Positions 11,765-23,639 of a stretch of 64,000 nt of DNA are shown one piece after another. Each line of letters begins with the position of its first letter. Positions within the stretch are counted from its first letter, which is position 1. The notes below the pieces were generated by a model. That model was given only the letters and a program-made list of their open reading frames with translations, did no database searches and had not been told where the DNA came from. The DNA comes from Aliarcobacter trophiarum LMG 25534 (GTDB lineage: Bacteria; Campylobacterota; Campylobacteria; Campylobacterales; Arcobacteraceae): positions 496,001 through 560,000 of the forward strand of contig NZ_CP031367.1 in NCBI RefSeq assembly GCF_003355515.1, given 5' to 3'. Made by a program: the position numbers and the translations under genes.

Positions 11765-11888
11765 AAAGAAAAAATATTAAGATTTGGTTCTTAATATAAA
11801 AAATGAATAAAGAAACTTACTTTTAACAACATATATTTAGTTTGTAAAGATTATTTGAAGAACAACAGATAATTTATAGGTAAATATG

Positions 11889-11965
11889 GGGCCTATAGCT
11901 CAGCTGGCTAGAGCGCTCGACTGATAATCGTGAGGTCTCAGGTTCAAGTCCTGATAGGCCCACCA
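11889..11965 (+). tRNA. tRNA-Ile (GAT) in the 16S-23S spacer
   Basis: This is a 77-nt cloverleaf with CCA. The acceptor GGGCCTA pairs with TAGGCCC, and the anticodon GAT is at 11923-11925. The anticodon stem (CTCGA/TCGTG) shows one T-T mismatch at its second pair, which is unusual. Confidence 0.96.
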
Positions 11966-11974
11966 GATTATTAT

Positions 11975-12050
11975 GGGGAATTAGCTCAGCTGGGAGAGCG
12001 CCTGCTTTGCACGCAGGAGGTCAGCGGTTCGATCCCGCTATTCTCCACCA
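11975..12050 (+). tRNA. tRNA-Ala (TGC) in the 16S-23S spacer
   Basis: This is a 76-nt cloverleaf with CCA. The acceptor GGGGAAT pairs with ATTCTCC (one G-U pair), and the anticodon TGC is at 12008-12010. It lies 9 nt after tRNA-Ile, the usual rrn arrangement. Confidence 0.97.
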
Positions 12051-12423
12051 TATAGAGATAAAGAAAGAGAAGTTAGATATAAGCTTTTATAAATAAGAGT
12101 TTATATCTGGTTTTAATCAGAAAGCGTTACCTTGAGATAACTTTAGTTATTTGAAGTAGCAAGATATTTAAAAATATAATGTTAAAGTCTTTAAAATTTT
12201 TTCGTAAAGTTAAATAGAAGTATTTAATTTTAAATAAAAAAATTTCATATCTAAGATTTAATGTAATAATTAAATTTAACTATAGATAACACAACTAAAT
12301 TATTAGACTTTATGTTTAATAAGATAGTAGCCAAAGAATATTATCAAATTTATAAATATAAGGAATTATATTTATAGGCAAGAAAAACTAATCTAAATAA
12401 AGTTGTAAGATTTTATTAGATTT
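12051..12423 (+). other. 16S-23S spacer after tRNA-Ala
   Basis: This is about 370 nt of AT-rich spacer with no open frame. It should contain the pre-23S processing stem. I see nothing else that I can name. Confidence 0.6.
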
Positions 12424-15336
<2,913 letters not shown>

Positions 15337-15449
15337 TAACAATTTTTCTTTGGTTTACTATCTTATTAAGCATATTTATTATGTTTAATATGTGTTGAAT
15401 ATATATAGATATACAAAAAAGACTTTAGCATTAAATTTCTCAATCTCGC

Positions 15450-15494
15450 AATTTGAGTGTTAAGAGTTTATCTCAAGCTTTTAGCACTCAAATT
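15450..15494 (+). other. Hairpin directly upstream of 5S rRNA
   Basis: AATTTGAGTG (15450-15459) and CACTCAAATT (15485-15494) form a perfect 10-bp inverted repeat ending where 5S starts. It is probably a processing stem for separating 5S from the precursor. Confidence 0.6.
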
Positions 15495-15610
15495 TGCTGG
15501 TGGTTAAAGAGAAGTGGAAATACCCAGCCCCATTCCGAACCTGGTAGTCAAGCACTTCATCGCCGATAATACTGCAGGGTCCCCCTGTGGAAACGTAGGT
15601 CGCCGCCAGC
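15495..15610 (+). rRNA. rrf: 5S ribosomal RNA
   Basis: This is about 116 nt. The ends TGCTGGTGG and CGCCGCCAGC pair. The internal block CCCCATTCCGAACC and the later GGGTCCCCCTGTGG are conserved 5S features. Confidence 0.95.
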
Positions 15611-15635
15611 TTATTGAGTTTTTAACTTTTACAAT

Positions 15636-15686
15636 AAGCTTACCTTCTTTTACTCTTTCTTAGTAATTCAAGGTAAGCTTTTTTAT
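15636..15686 (+). terminator. rrn operon terminator
   Basis: AAGCTTACCTT (15636-15646) and AAGGTAAGCTT (15670-15680) form a perfect 11-bp stem around a 23-nt loop. TTTTATT follows. Confidence 0.85.
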
Positions 15687-15821
15687 TCCCTACAATCCTC
15701 TCCTTTTAGAATATATTAAAAATTATCTATTTTAATTTAATGACTTTTTAATTATTATTTAGTATGTATTTTTATTTTTTTTTATGTTATAATTTTTTCT
15801 ATTTAAAAAAAAGGAGAAAAT

Positions 15822-16145
15822 ATGAAAAAGATTGTTGCTATTTTAGCTATATTTAGTGCTTTATTTTTAGGAGCTATTGATCTTCAGACTGCTACAAAAT
15901 CTGAGTTAATGGAAATCAAGGGAGTAGGTGAGAAAAAAGCTGATGCTATTATTGAGTATAGAAAATCAAATGCTATTAAATCTGCTGAAGATTTAAAAAA
16001 TATTAAAGGATTTGGTGATTCTATTATAGAAAATGTGAAAAATGATGTAAAAGTGAAAACTAATACAACTAAGAAAGAGAAAAAAGAAGATTTAAAAGAG
16101 TCAAAAAAAGAGAAAAAATCTAAACAAGAATCTAATAATAAGTAG
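15822..16145 (+). CDS. ComEA-like helix-hairpin-helix DNA-binding protein
   Basis: This 107-aa exported protein has a signal peptide (about residues 1-18, MKKIVAILAIFSALFLG). A helix-hairpin-helix DNA-binding domain follows, with the two hairpins IKGVGEKKADAI and IKGFGDSIIENV. The last 35 residues are very rich in lysine and glutamate. This resembles the HhH domain of ComEA, the periplasmic DNA receptor of natural transformation. It is shorter than classical ComEA, as is common in Campylobacterota. GGAGAAAAT before the ATG supports the start. Transformation is inferred from homology only. Confidence 0.8.
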   Translation: MKKIVAILAIFSALFLGAIDLQTATKSELMEIKGVGEKKADAIIEYRKSNAIKSAEDLKNIKGFGDSIIENVKNDVKVKTNTTKKEKKEDLKESKKEKKSKQESNNK

Positions 16146-16150
16146 AATAT

Positions 16151-16179
16151 GAAGAAAGAGAGTAAATATCTCTTTCTTC
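16151..16179. terminator. Bidirectional hairpin between converging genes
   Basis: GAAGAAAGAGA and TCTCTTTCTTC form a perfect 11-bp stem around a 7-nt loop, between the 3' ends of the HhH gene and the EAL gene. U tracts are short. Confidence 0.65.
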
Positions 16180-16199
16180 TATAGTTTTAATAAAGATTT

Positions 16200-17819
16200 T
16201 TAAAGGATATCTTCATATTTTAAAGGTTTATTAAAAAAATACCCTTGAGAATAGTCTATATTTAACTCTTTTACTTTAATATAAATTTCTTCGTTTGCAA
16301 CAAATTCGGCAACAGTTTTTATATTAAACTCTTTTGCAATATTTGATATTGTTTTTACTATTATTTCTAAATCTTTTGATTGGTGAATATTTTTAATTAA
16401 AGAACCATCTATCTTGATGAAGTCAATATTTAATCTTGATAAAAGGTGGAAGTTTGAATACCCAGAACCAAAATCGTCAATTCCTACTTTACAACCATAT
16501 CTAGATACACTATCTATAAAGTTATCAACTAAATCAAAATCTGATATTTCTTCACTTTCTAGTATTTCAAATTCAATGTTTGAAGCAAAATCTATATTTT
16601 CTTCTAAAAAATTATAAATATATTTTGTAGTCTTTTCATTTAAAATATCGTCATAAGAGATATTTATAGATACTCTTTTATTTTTATTTTTTATAAGTGT
16701 TAGGCTATCTTTCAATATTACTTTAATAATATTAGCATATAATTTCGTCTTTTTTGCAATATGTAAAAAGCTATATGGACTATATTCTGTCCCATCTATA
16801 TCTACATATCTAATTAAAGCTTCATATTTTACTATCTCTTTTAATTGTGTATCGACTATTGGTTGGAAGTATGCCCTTAGTAAATTGTCTTTAAATCCTT
16901 GTTTTAGTTGTTTTATCCATTTTATATTTTCTTCAAAAGAGATGTGAATATTATAGGAATCATCATAAATCATAATCTTTTGAAAAGTTTTTCTAGCATA
17001 GGAGATTATTCGTTTTGTATATTTATAAGCTTGTGAACCATCTCCTTCAGCTATTCCTATTGTAAGATTAATATCTATTTCATTATCATCTATCAAAAAA
17101 GGTTCATTCTCAACTTTTTCTAAAAAATCTTTACAAATATTTAAAAACACTTTTGTCTCTATCTTATCTTTGGGAATGATAGCAAATTTATCTGATTCTA
17201 TTCTATATAGTGAATATTTATCTACATTAAAATAGTTCCTCATTTTTAATGCGAACTCTTTTAGTATTTTATCTCCAATAATCTCACCAAAAAGGTCATT
17301 TGTAGCAATAAATTCATCAATATCAAGTAAAGCCATAAGTTCACTATCTGAAATTCTTAAATCTTTTTTTAGTTTATTCCTATTTGAAAGGTTTGTTAAA
17401 CTATCCAAATATAAATCTTTTAACTCATGATAATTTAATGATTGTGACATGGCTTGAAGTAATTTTGAAACATCAACAGGCTTTAAAACATATTTATCAA
17501 CTCCAATATCAATAGCTTCTAGAAGGTACTCTTTATTTGAAAAAGCTGTTGTTACTATAATAGGTACATTTTTATTTATCTCTTTAATTTTTTTTATCAT
17601 CTCTAAACCATTTAAAATAGGCATATTTATATCAGAGATAATTAAATCAATATCACTATCATATTTTAAGAAGAGTTCATATCCTTCTTGACCATTTGTT
17701 GCAACATATTGATTTTTTGTAAATGATTGTAAAATAGAAGAGGTAACTTCTCTTAAATCTTTTTCATCTTCAACATATAGAACTGTAATATTTTTAAGAT
17801 TTGATATATCGTTATTCAT
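16200..17819 (-). CDS. Response regulator with degenerate GGDEF and EAL domains
   Basis: This 539-aa cyclic-di-GMP signalling protein begins with a receiver domain, where D63 in LIISDINMP is the phosphoacceptor and VEDE at 16-19 the acidic pocket. It continues with a GGDEF-like domain (about 140-280) whose signature is ESDKF, so it is unlikely to make c-di-GMP. The EAL domain (about 300-539) keeps the metal and substrate residues: YEALIR, an NIS asparagine, the FEILES glutamate, IDDFGSGYSN, IKIDGS, AEF and SQGY. It should therefore be an active phosphodiesterase. It is cytosolic, with no TM segment. The partner histidine kinase is not nearby. It is divergent from ccoI. Confidence 0.88.
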   Translation of the reverse strand: MNNDISNLKNITVLYVEDEKDLREVTSSILQSFTKNQYVATNGQEGYELFLKYDSDIDLIISDINMPILNGLEMIKKIKEINKNVPIIVTTAFSNKEYLLEAIDIGVDKYVLKPVDVSKLLQAMSQSLNYHELKDLYLDSLTNLSNRNKLKKDLRISDSELMALLDIDEFIATNDLFGEIIGDKILKEFALKMRNYFNVDKYSLYRIESDKFAIIPKDKIETKVFLNICKDFLEKVENEPFLIDDNEIDINLTIGIAEGDGSQAYKYTKRIISYARKTFQKIMIYDDSYNIHISFEENIKWIKQLKQGFKDNLLRAYFQPIVDTQLKEIVKYEALIRYVDIDGTEYSPYSFLHIAKKTKLYANIIKVILKDSLTLIKNKNKRVSINISYDDILNEKTTKYIYNFLEENIDFASNIEFEILESEEISDFDLVDNFIDSVSRYGCKVGIDDFGSGYSNFHLLSRLNIDFIKIDGSLIKNIHQSKDLEIIVKTISNIAKEFNIKTVAEFVANEEIYIKVKELNIDYSQGYFFNKPLKYEDIL

Positions 17820-17903
17820 TAAAACACTCTTTGAAATTTAATAAGATATAATACACAAAAATCTTAATATAAAGTTTAATTTTGTGACAAAAGAGGATAG
17901 TTT

Positions 17904-20327
17904 TTGGTAAAAATAGAGTGTAATCATTGTCATTTATCATTTGAGGAAAAGATGATGATAAAAGATAATGAGTTGAATTTTTGTTGTACAGGTTGTCAGA
18001 GTGTTTATTATATTTTAAAAAGTGAGAATTTGGAATCTTTTTATACTAAATTGGGAAATAAAACTATAAAAGCCCCTTTACAAGTCTCAAATAATGATTT
18101 AGAAAAATTTGATTCTCTTAATTTTTTAAATAGCTATGCAACAATGACAAAGGAAGGTTTTATACAAGTTGATTTAATACTTGAAGGAATCCATTGTGCA
18201 GCATGTATTTGGCTAAATGAAAAGATTTTGTATGACACTAAAGGTGTTGTTGAAGCAAATATAAATTTTACAACAAATAAAGCAAGAGTAGTTTTTAATA
18301 GTGAGATTATAAAGCTTTCAGAGATTATAAAAAAGATTAGAAGTATTGGATATAACGCTTATGCTTATGATTCAAGTGTAGCTGATAAACAAGCTAGTAA
18401 AACCAAGCAGGATTATTTTGTAAGAATGATGGTTGCTGTTGTTTGTACAATGAATATTATGATGTTAAGTGTTGCAAAATATACAGGTTTCTTTACAGGA
18501 ATGAGTAGTCAAGTAAAAGAGATGATACACTTAGCAGAGTTTATTCTTACAACTCCAGTTTTATTTTATAGTGGGTTTGTTTTTTATAAAGGTGCTTATT
18601 TTGGTTTAAAAAATCGTATGGTAAATATGGACTTACTTGTAAGTACAGGAGCATCTTTGACCTATATTTACTCTCTTACTGTTTTATTTGGTGCAAAAGG
18701 AGAGAGCTATTTTGACTCTGTTGCTATGATTATAACCTTTGTATTAGTTGGAAAATATCTTGAAGTAATAGGTAAAAAATCAGCAGTTGATACACTAGAT
18801 AAAATAAAATCAACTCTTCCATTAGAAGCAGTTGTTCTAAAAGATGGAAAAAAATTTATAAAAGCTTTAAATTTAATTGAAATAGGGGATATTATTGAGC
18901 TTAAAATTGGAGAAAAAGTTCCAGTTGATGGGAGAATTATAAGTGGAAATGCATCTTTTGATTTATCAAGTATAACAGGAGAGTCTATTCCTGTCTACAA
19001 AAAATCAGGAGAAGAGATATATAGTGGAACAGTTATTTTAGATTCGACTATACTTTTTGAAGTTACAAGAGATTTTAAAAATTCAACTTTCTCCTCTATT
19101 GTAACTTTGCTTGAAGACTCTTTAAACTCAAAACCAAAAATCCAAACTTTGGCAAATAAGCTTTCAAGAGGTTTTAGTTTAATAATTTTAAGTATTGCCT
19201 TTTTAACATTTTTAGTTTGGTACTATTTTGGGCTAGATTTAGGTTTTTATTTTGAAAATACAAATCAATTTGAAAGGTCTTTTATAACGGCTGTTTCTGT
19301 AGTAGTTATAGCATGTCCTTGTGCTTTAGCCCTTGCTACACCGATGGCTAGTTTGGTAGGAATTAGTGAATTAGCAAAAAAATCTCTCCTGTTTAAAGAG
19401 GCAAAATATATAGAAACTATTGCAAATGCTTCAACTGTTGTTTTTGACAAAACAGGAACTTTGACAAAAGGAGAGTTAGAAGTTAGTTTTGTAGAATTTT
19501 TTAATAAAGATGAAGAAAATATAAATCTTCTTTATTCATTACTTGATAGTTCAAATCACCCTGTAAGTATTGCTATTAAGAAGTATATAGAGAATAATTT
19601 TAAAGTTTTACACTTAAGTTTAGAAGATATAAAAAATATTGAAGCAAAAGGTTTGAGTGCAAGATATAAAAACTTTGAGCTTTTGGGTGGAAGTAGTGAA
19701 CTTTTAAAAGAGTTTGGAGTAGATTTTGAATATAGTTCAAAATCTACTCAATATATTTTTAGTATAGATAAAAATATTATTGCGAATTTTGAGCTAAAAG
19801 ATGAGTTAAAAGATGATGCAAAAGAGCTTATTGAGTATTTAAAAGGGCAAAAAATTGAAACTATTATGCTAACAGGAGATAATAGTTTTGTAGCTTCTTC
19901 TATTGCAGAAAAATTGGAAATCACAAATTTTAAAGCAAATTTAACTCCAAAAGATAAAGCAAATTTCATAAAAGAGCTTAAAAATAGTGGTAAAATAGTC
20001 ATTATGGTTGGAGATGGAGTAAATGATAGCGTTGCATTAGCTTCAAGTGATGTTGCAATTGCTATGGGAAATTCTGCTGATGTTTCTATGATGGTTTCAG
20101 ATGTAGTTTTGCTTAGTTCAAAACTAAAATCATTAAAAGATGCTTTTATAATCTCCAAAAAAACATATAAGCATATAAAGCAAAATTTAGCTTTTTCTTT
20201 AATTTATAATACAATTACAATTCCAATTGCAGCAGCTGGATATATAATTCCACTTTTTGCAGCACTATCTATGAGTTTAAGCTCTTTAGTAGTTGTTTTA
20301 AATTCACTTAGAATAAAAATGAAATAA
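17904..20327 (+). CDS. ccoI: Copper-translocating P-type ATPase for cbb3 oxidase assembly (CcoI/FixI type)
   Basis: This 807-aa P1B-type ATPase delivers copper for assembly of the cbb3 cytochrome oxidase. The N terminus has a cysteine-rich metal-binding segment (CNHCH, later FCCTGCQ). An HMA domain follows with the CxxC in IHCAACIW near residue 97. Other landmarks are the membrane CPCALA motif (about 470), the phosphorylation site DKTGTLT (about 514), and the hinge GDGVNDSVAL. The start codon is TTG at 17904, preceded by AGAGGAT. The next gene, ccoS, supports this CcoI role over CopA export. Confidence 0.92.
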   Translation: MVKIECNHCHLSFEEKMMIKDNELNFCCTGCQSVYYILKSENLESFYTKLGNKTIKAPLQVSNNDLEKFDSLNFLNSYATMTKEGFIQVDLILEGIHCAACIWLNEKILYDTKGVVEANINFTTNKARVVFNSEIIKLSEIIKKIRSIGYNAYAYDSSVADKQASKTKQDYFVRMMVAVVCTMNIMMLSVAKYTGFFTGMSSQVKEMIHLAEFILTTPVLFYSGFVFYKGAYFGLKNRMVNMDLLVSTGASLTYIYSLTVLFGAKGESYFDSVAMIITFVLVGKYLEVIGKKSAVDTLDKIKSTLPLEAVVLKDGKKFIKALNLIEIGDIIELKIGEKVPVDGRIISGNASFDLSSITGESIPVYKKSGEEIYSGTVILDSTILFEVTRDFKNSTFSSIVTLLEDSLNSKPKIQTLANKLSRGFSLIILSIAFLTFLVWYYFGLDLGFYFENTNQFERSFITAVSVVVIACPCALALATPMASLVGISELAKKSLLFKEAKYIETIANASTVVFDKTGTLTKGELEVSFVEFFNKDEENINLLYSLLDSSNHPVSIAIKKYIENNFKVLHLSLEDIKNIEAKGLSARYKNFELLGGSSELLKEFGVDFEYSSKSTQYIFSIDKNIIANFELKDELKDDAKELIEYLKGQKIETIMLTGDNSFVASSIAEKLEITNFKANLTPKDKANFIKELKNSGKIVIMVGDGVNDSVALASSDVAIAMGNSADVSMMVSDVVLLSSKLKSLKDAFIISKKTYKHIKQNLAFSLIYNTITIPIAAAGYIIPLFAALSMSLSSLVVVLNSLRIKMK

Positions 20328-20340
20328 AGGAATTAATACT

Positions 20341-20574
20341 ATGATTGATGATACACTATTTTTTATGCTAGTTGTTGGACTTATAATCTCAGCTGGAATG
20401 TTATTTTTATTTATTTGGGCTGCAAAGTCAGGTCAGTTTGATGATGCTTCAAAAATGACAAATGGAATGCTTTTTGATAGTGTAGAAGATTTAAATGATG
20501 CTATAAAAAAAGATAAATCTATAAAAGAGGCAAAAATTCAAGGGAAAAAAGACCAAAAAAAAGAGGAAGATTAA
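20341..20574 (+). CDS. ccoS: cbb3 oxidase maturation protein CcoS
   Basis: This 77-aa protein has one N-terminal TM helix (about residues 6-27). The GQFDDASKMTNGMLFD motif after it is like the GQFDDLE segment of CcoS proteins. CcoS is needed for cofactor insertion into cbb3 oxidase. It lies 13 nt after ccoI with an AAGGAATT box and is surely cotranscribed. The C-terminal lysine-rich tail overlaps the terminator stem. Confidence 0.9.
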   Translation: MIDDTLFFMLVVGLIISAGMLFLFIWAAKSGQFDDASKMTNGMLFDSVEDLNDAIKKDKSIKEAKIQGKKDQKKEED

Positions 20575-20587
20575 ATCTTCCTCTTTT
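20557..20587. terminator. Bidirectional terminator between ccoS and cytochrome c
   Basis: AAAAAGAGGAAGATT and AATCTTCCTCTTTTT form an almost perfect palindrome with A and T tails on both sides. The ccoS stop codon lies at its centre. Confidence 0.88.
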
Positions 20588-20615
20588 TATATAATATAAT
20601 GAAATAATCTTTAGA

Positions 20616-20906
20616 TTATTTACCCATATAATCAGCTAATGCTTTAATATCATCATCACTTAATTTAGCAACTTGACCTTTCATAAGACCTTTCATTGCT
20701 CCACCATAAGAACCATCTTTATAACCATGTAAAGCTTTTTCAATATCAGCTTTTGTTAGATTTGCTGGAACATGAGATTTGCTTTGAGTTGTTATATTGA
20801 TTTCACCTTTTACCCCATGACATGCTTTACATGTTGCATAAGATGCTGGTGCATCTGCAAATGCAAAACCAACTAATGCTACTGTTGCAAGAACTACTTT
20901 TTTCAT
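20616..20906 (-). CDS. Small class I cytochrome c (c-553-like)
   Basis: This 96-aa periplasmic monohaem cytochrome has a signal peptide (residues 1-17, MKKVVLATVALVGFAFA). The haem-attachment motif is CKACH. The distal methionine is probably in the MKGLMKGQ region, and the C-terminal helix is DDDIKALADYMGK. It probably shuttles electrons to a terminal oxidase or peroxidase, as c-553 does in Campylobacterota. AAAGGAGAAAA precedes the ATG. It converges on ccoS. Confidence 0.88.
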   Translation of the reverse strand: MKKVVLATVALVGFAFADAPASYATCKACHGVKGEINITTQSKSHVPANLTKADIEKALHGYKDGSYGGAMKGLMKGQVAKLSDDDIKALADYMGK

Positions 20907-21240
20907 TTTTTCTCCTTTTAAAATTTAAGAAAGAAATATTAGCTATTTTTTCTTTTTTTTATGCTTAATAACATTTCAATTAAAGTTATCGCAATTAGAA
21001 GTTTTACTTATTATTGTAAATTATTTGTGGAATTTTAATATTAAAAAAGAATAAGTATATTTAATATATTTTATTAAAAATAAATTAGGAATAAATATTT
21101 AAACAATATGATGGAAATATACACAAGTTAAAGTTATTCTAATAAATTTGTTTTAAGGACTTAATTTAGTTTTAAAATTAATACCTTAATCAGTACCTTA
21201 AAAAATTGATATTGTTGATTTTTGTTAATTAAGATTATTT
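20907..21240. other. AT-rich intergenic region
   Basis: About 330 bp between the cytochrome gene and the left IS4-type element. It must hold the cytochrome promoter. TACCTTAA is repeated directly near 21181 and 21193. I see no open frame or RNA gene. Confidence 0.5.
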
Positions 21241-21242
21241 AC

Positions 21243-22017
21243 TCAACTTTCGCACATAAAACCTAACTGTTTTTTAGTGTAAACTCTGAGCATATGGATG
21301 ATTTGCTCTAAATCTTTATTTCTCTTGACAATTTCTTGGGATTCTATTATTTGTTCTAAGATTTTTAGAAATAGTTCCATTGAAATTGCTAGAGTTTCAA
21401 GCTGGCATTCTAAATCTCTAAAAAGATTACCTAAGGTTTGTGGTTCATTTTGAACTCTATTAATATAGCTTGTAAGATTATAAGCTAAAAATGAAAGTGT
21501 AATACGAGCTATTAAAGCTTCAAAGATACGATTTTCTTCTTTACCAAATTGAAAGTATTCTCTTAAATCTTTATATCCTTGTTCAATATTCCATCGTTTT
21601 TTATATGTATTGATTATTTCAATATCAGATAAATTTGTATTTGTTGATATTATTGGAATTAGATTATCTTTGGTTTTAATAAATACAATTTTTAATCTAC
21701 CAAGTGTTTTATGTGTAGTTGTAGTTGAAACATAATTGTATTTTATAGAGTTATAGTTTCCAAGTCTTGAAGCTTTATTTTGTTTTGCATAATTGTAAAG
21801 TGTTTCAAGTGTTTTAAATTTACCTGTAAATTGCCAGATTTTAGGATTGTTTGCAATTCTTGTAATTACATCAAGACCATTTTCTTTTACTTCATTTATA
21901 AAATTTGGTTTAGCATACCAGCTATCAACAAGAAGATAATCTGAATATATTCCAGATTTTAAAACACGTTTCAACATATCAAGAGCTAAAATATTTTTAC
22001 CATCATTACCTTCAACT
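21243..22017 (-). pseudogene. IS4-family transposase, C-terminal fragment
   Basis: This corresponds to residues 196-452 of the intact 452-aa transposase at 27768-29126, beginning at VEGNDGKNIL. It keeps the second aspartate (LLVDSWY) and the YKKRWNIEQ signature. The first catalytic aspartate is lost with the deletion. Near the C terminus, MELFLKILEQIIESQEI differs from the intact copy in a tight cluster, while the rest is identical in protein. Confidence 0.9.
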
Positions 22018-22047
22018 TGGAATGACCCCAAGTTAGTAGACACTTTT

Positions 22048-22884
22048 TTAATCAGTTAACACCTTGGGTTGAGTAACACTATCATTGTATCTTTTCTCAA
22101 ATTCATTTGGACTTATAAAATCTAAAAAACTATGTCGTCTTTTTGCGTTATAAAACATTTCTATATATTCAAATATTTTATCTCTAGCTTCTGCTCTTGT
22201 ATGAAATATAGTTTTTCTAACTAATTCTTTTTTTAATGTCTTAAAAAAACTCTCTGCTACTGCATTATCATAACAATTACCTCTACGGCTCATACTTGGG
22301 ATAATATTATGATGCTTTAAAAATGTTTGGTATTCATAAGAACTATATTGGCTACCTTGATCTGAATGAAGAATTACTTTATGATTTTTAATTCTGTGAG
22401 TTGTTTTTTTCAAAGCTTTAATAATTAAAGATGTTGATTGTCTATGTCCTGTTGCCCAACCAATTATTTTTCTTGAATAAAGATCTATAACTGTAGCTAA
22501 ATATAACCATCCTTCATAAGTTCTGATATATGTGATATCACTAACCCAAGATTCATTTGGTTTATATGTTAAAAAACATTGTTTTAAATGATTTGGATGT
22601 GCTTTATGAATTGAACCAGCCTTATGCTTTGGTTTTCTTTTATAATTTCCTATTCCACAAAGTTTTGCTTCTTTCATTAATCTTGCAACTCTTTTCTTAT
22701 TTACATGTATATTTGAAGCCTTTAAATCTTTATGAATATTTCTATATCCATATATCCCATTTGACTCTCTATATGCTTTTTTTATCTCTTGTAAAATTTG
22801 TTGATTTTCAATCTCTAAATTTGAAATAGGTTGTTTTAACCATTTATAATACCCACTAGGATGAACTTTCAATACAGTACACAT
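22048..22884 (-). CDS. IS3-family transposase OrfB, copy 1
   Basis: This is the catalytic part of an IS3 transposase, made as an OrfAB fusion by -1 frameshifting. After an N-terminal HTH_21-like region comes the rve integrase core. The DDE residues are in SWVSDITYI, LHSDQGSQYSS and DNAVAESFFKTLK. The frame is open upstream of its first ATG back into orfA, as expected for the fusion. At 278 aa from the first ATG it has full length, so it can probably still act on both copies. Confidence 0.93.
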   Translation of the reverse strand: MCTVLKVHPSGYYKWLKQPISNLEIENQQILQEIKKAYRESNGIYGYRNIHKDLKASNIHVNKKRVARLMKEAKLCGIGNYKRKPKHKAGSIHKAHPNHLKQCFLTYKPNESWVSDITYIRTYEGWLYLATVIDLYSRKIIGWATGHRQSTSLIIKALKKTTHRIKNHKVILHSDQGSQYSSYEYQTFLKHHNIIPSMSRRGNCYDNAVAESFFKTLKKELVRKTIFHTRAEARDKIFEYIEMFYNAKRRHSFLDFISPNEFEKRYNDSVTQPKVLTD

Positions 22885-22931
22885 TCTTCTGATTGTGTAC
22901 TGTATTTGATACTCCTTTATAAATGCGTACT

Positions 22932-23216
22932 TTAATTTGGGTTGTTTGCAAAGTACGCTGCGGCCTTTTTTAAAATATCCCTCTCTTCTGTAACTCTCTT
23001 TAATTCTTTTTGCAATCTTTTTATTTCAGCTGTTGTATCTTGAGTTTTTTTTATTTCTACTTCAGCTTCTGGTGATTTGTATTTTTTTATCCAGTTTCTC
23101 AAAGAATCATAATGGACACCTAACCTCTCAGCTGTTTCAACAACCCCATATCCATTTTCTATAACTTGTTTTACAGCATCTCTTCTAAACTCTTCACTAT
23201 ATTCTCTTCTTGCCAT
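22932..23216 (-). CDS. IS3-family OrfA (HTH), copy 1
   Basis: This 94-aa helix-turn-helix protein (MARREYSEEFRRDAV, then TAERLGVHYDSLRNWIKKY) binds the IS ends, and a leucine-zipper-like segment follows. I start at the ATG at 23216, which has GAAGGAATT upstream, not at the TTG further up. The slippery A6G lies near its 3' end. Confidence 0.9.
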   Translation of the reverse strand: MARREYSEEFRRDAVKQVIENGYGVVETAERLGVHYDSLRNWIKKYKSPEAEVEIKKTQDTTAEIKRLQKELKRVTEERDILKKAAAYFANNPN

Positions 23217-23306
23217 TTTTAATTCCTTCAATTGTTTACAATTTTCTCTAAATTGTTATTTTAATTAACTGAATAAATTTCTGTCTACTTTTTTGGGGTC
23301 ATTCCA

Positions 23307-23501
23307 TGTAGATATTTTTTTATTGATAATAAACATATATAAAAAATGTAAAATTATCATATATGGAGATTTGCCAATATCTTTTTTTATGAAATTGCTT
23401 TGTTTTAGAATAGAACTAAAATTTATATCTCTTAAAATAGAAAGAATAGGATTTTTTAATACATTGTTCATAGCAGTTTGGATAAAATTGTCAATACCCA
23501 T
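23307..23501 (-). pseudogene. IS4-family transposase, N-terminal fragment
   Basis: This covers residues 1-65 of the intact transposase (MGIDNFIQTAMNN to KKIST). The frame then runs into the IS3 end. It has no catalytic residues. Confidence 0.9.
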
Positions 23502-23639
23502 AAAAATACCTTTTATAATTGATTTGTGGTGATGAAATTATATCAAAAAGTGTCTATTTATGGGCTTTTAAAAGCTTTTACATATAAGAAATTGATGATT
23601 TTTTATGTGCGAAAGTTAAGTTAATTATTTGTATCAAAT

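Larger units (their letters stand above)
22018..23306 (-). mobile_element. IS3-family element, copy 1 (1289 bp)
   Basis: It starts TGGAATGACCCC and ends GGGGTCATTCCA. The 25-bp terminal repeats agree at 22 positions. It has two frames, orfA and orfB, with an A-AAA-AAG slippery site (22965-22971). Its length and both predicted proteins are identical to those of the copy at 54564-55852. It has no matching target duplication here: the left flank reads CAACT and the right flank TGTAG. Confidence 0.95.
21241..23621 (-). mobile_element. IS4-family element, copy 1, interrupted and deleted
   Basis: The terminal inverted repeat ACTCAACTTTCGCACATAAA at the left and TTATGTGCGAAAGTTAAGT at the right match those of the intact copy at 27647-29129. 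An IS3-family element (22018-23306) sits inside. Relative to the intact copy, 390 bp (residues 66-195 of the transposase) are missing at the insertion point. The element is dead. Confidence 0.9.

Noticed and set aside
16200-17819. Active diguanylate cyclase
   Set aside because: The GGDEF signature is replaced by ESDKF, so cyclase activity is unlikely.
22557-22829. Plus-strand frame inside IS3 orfB (repeated at 55041-55313)
   Set aside because: It is an antisense shadow of the transposase and has no ribosome binding site.
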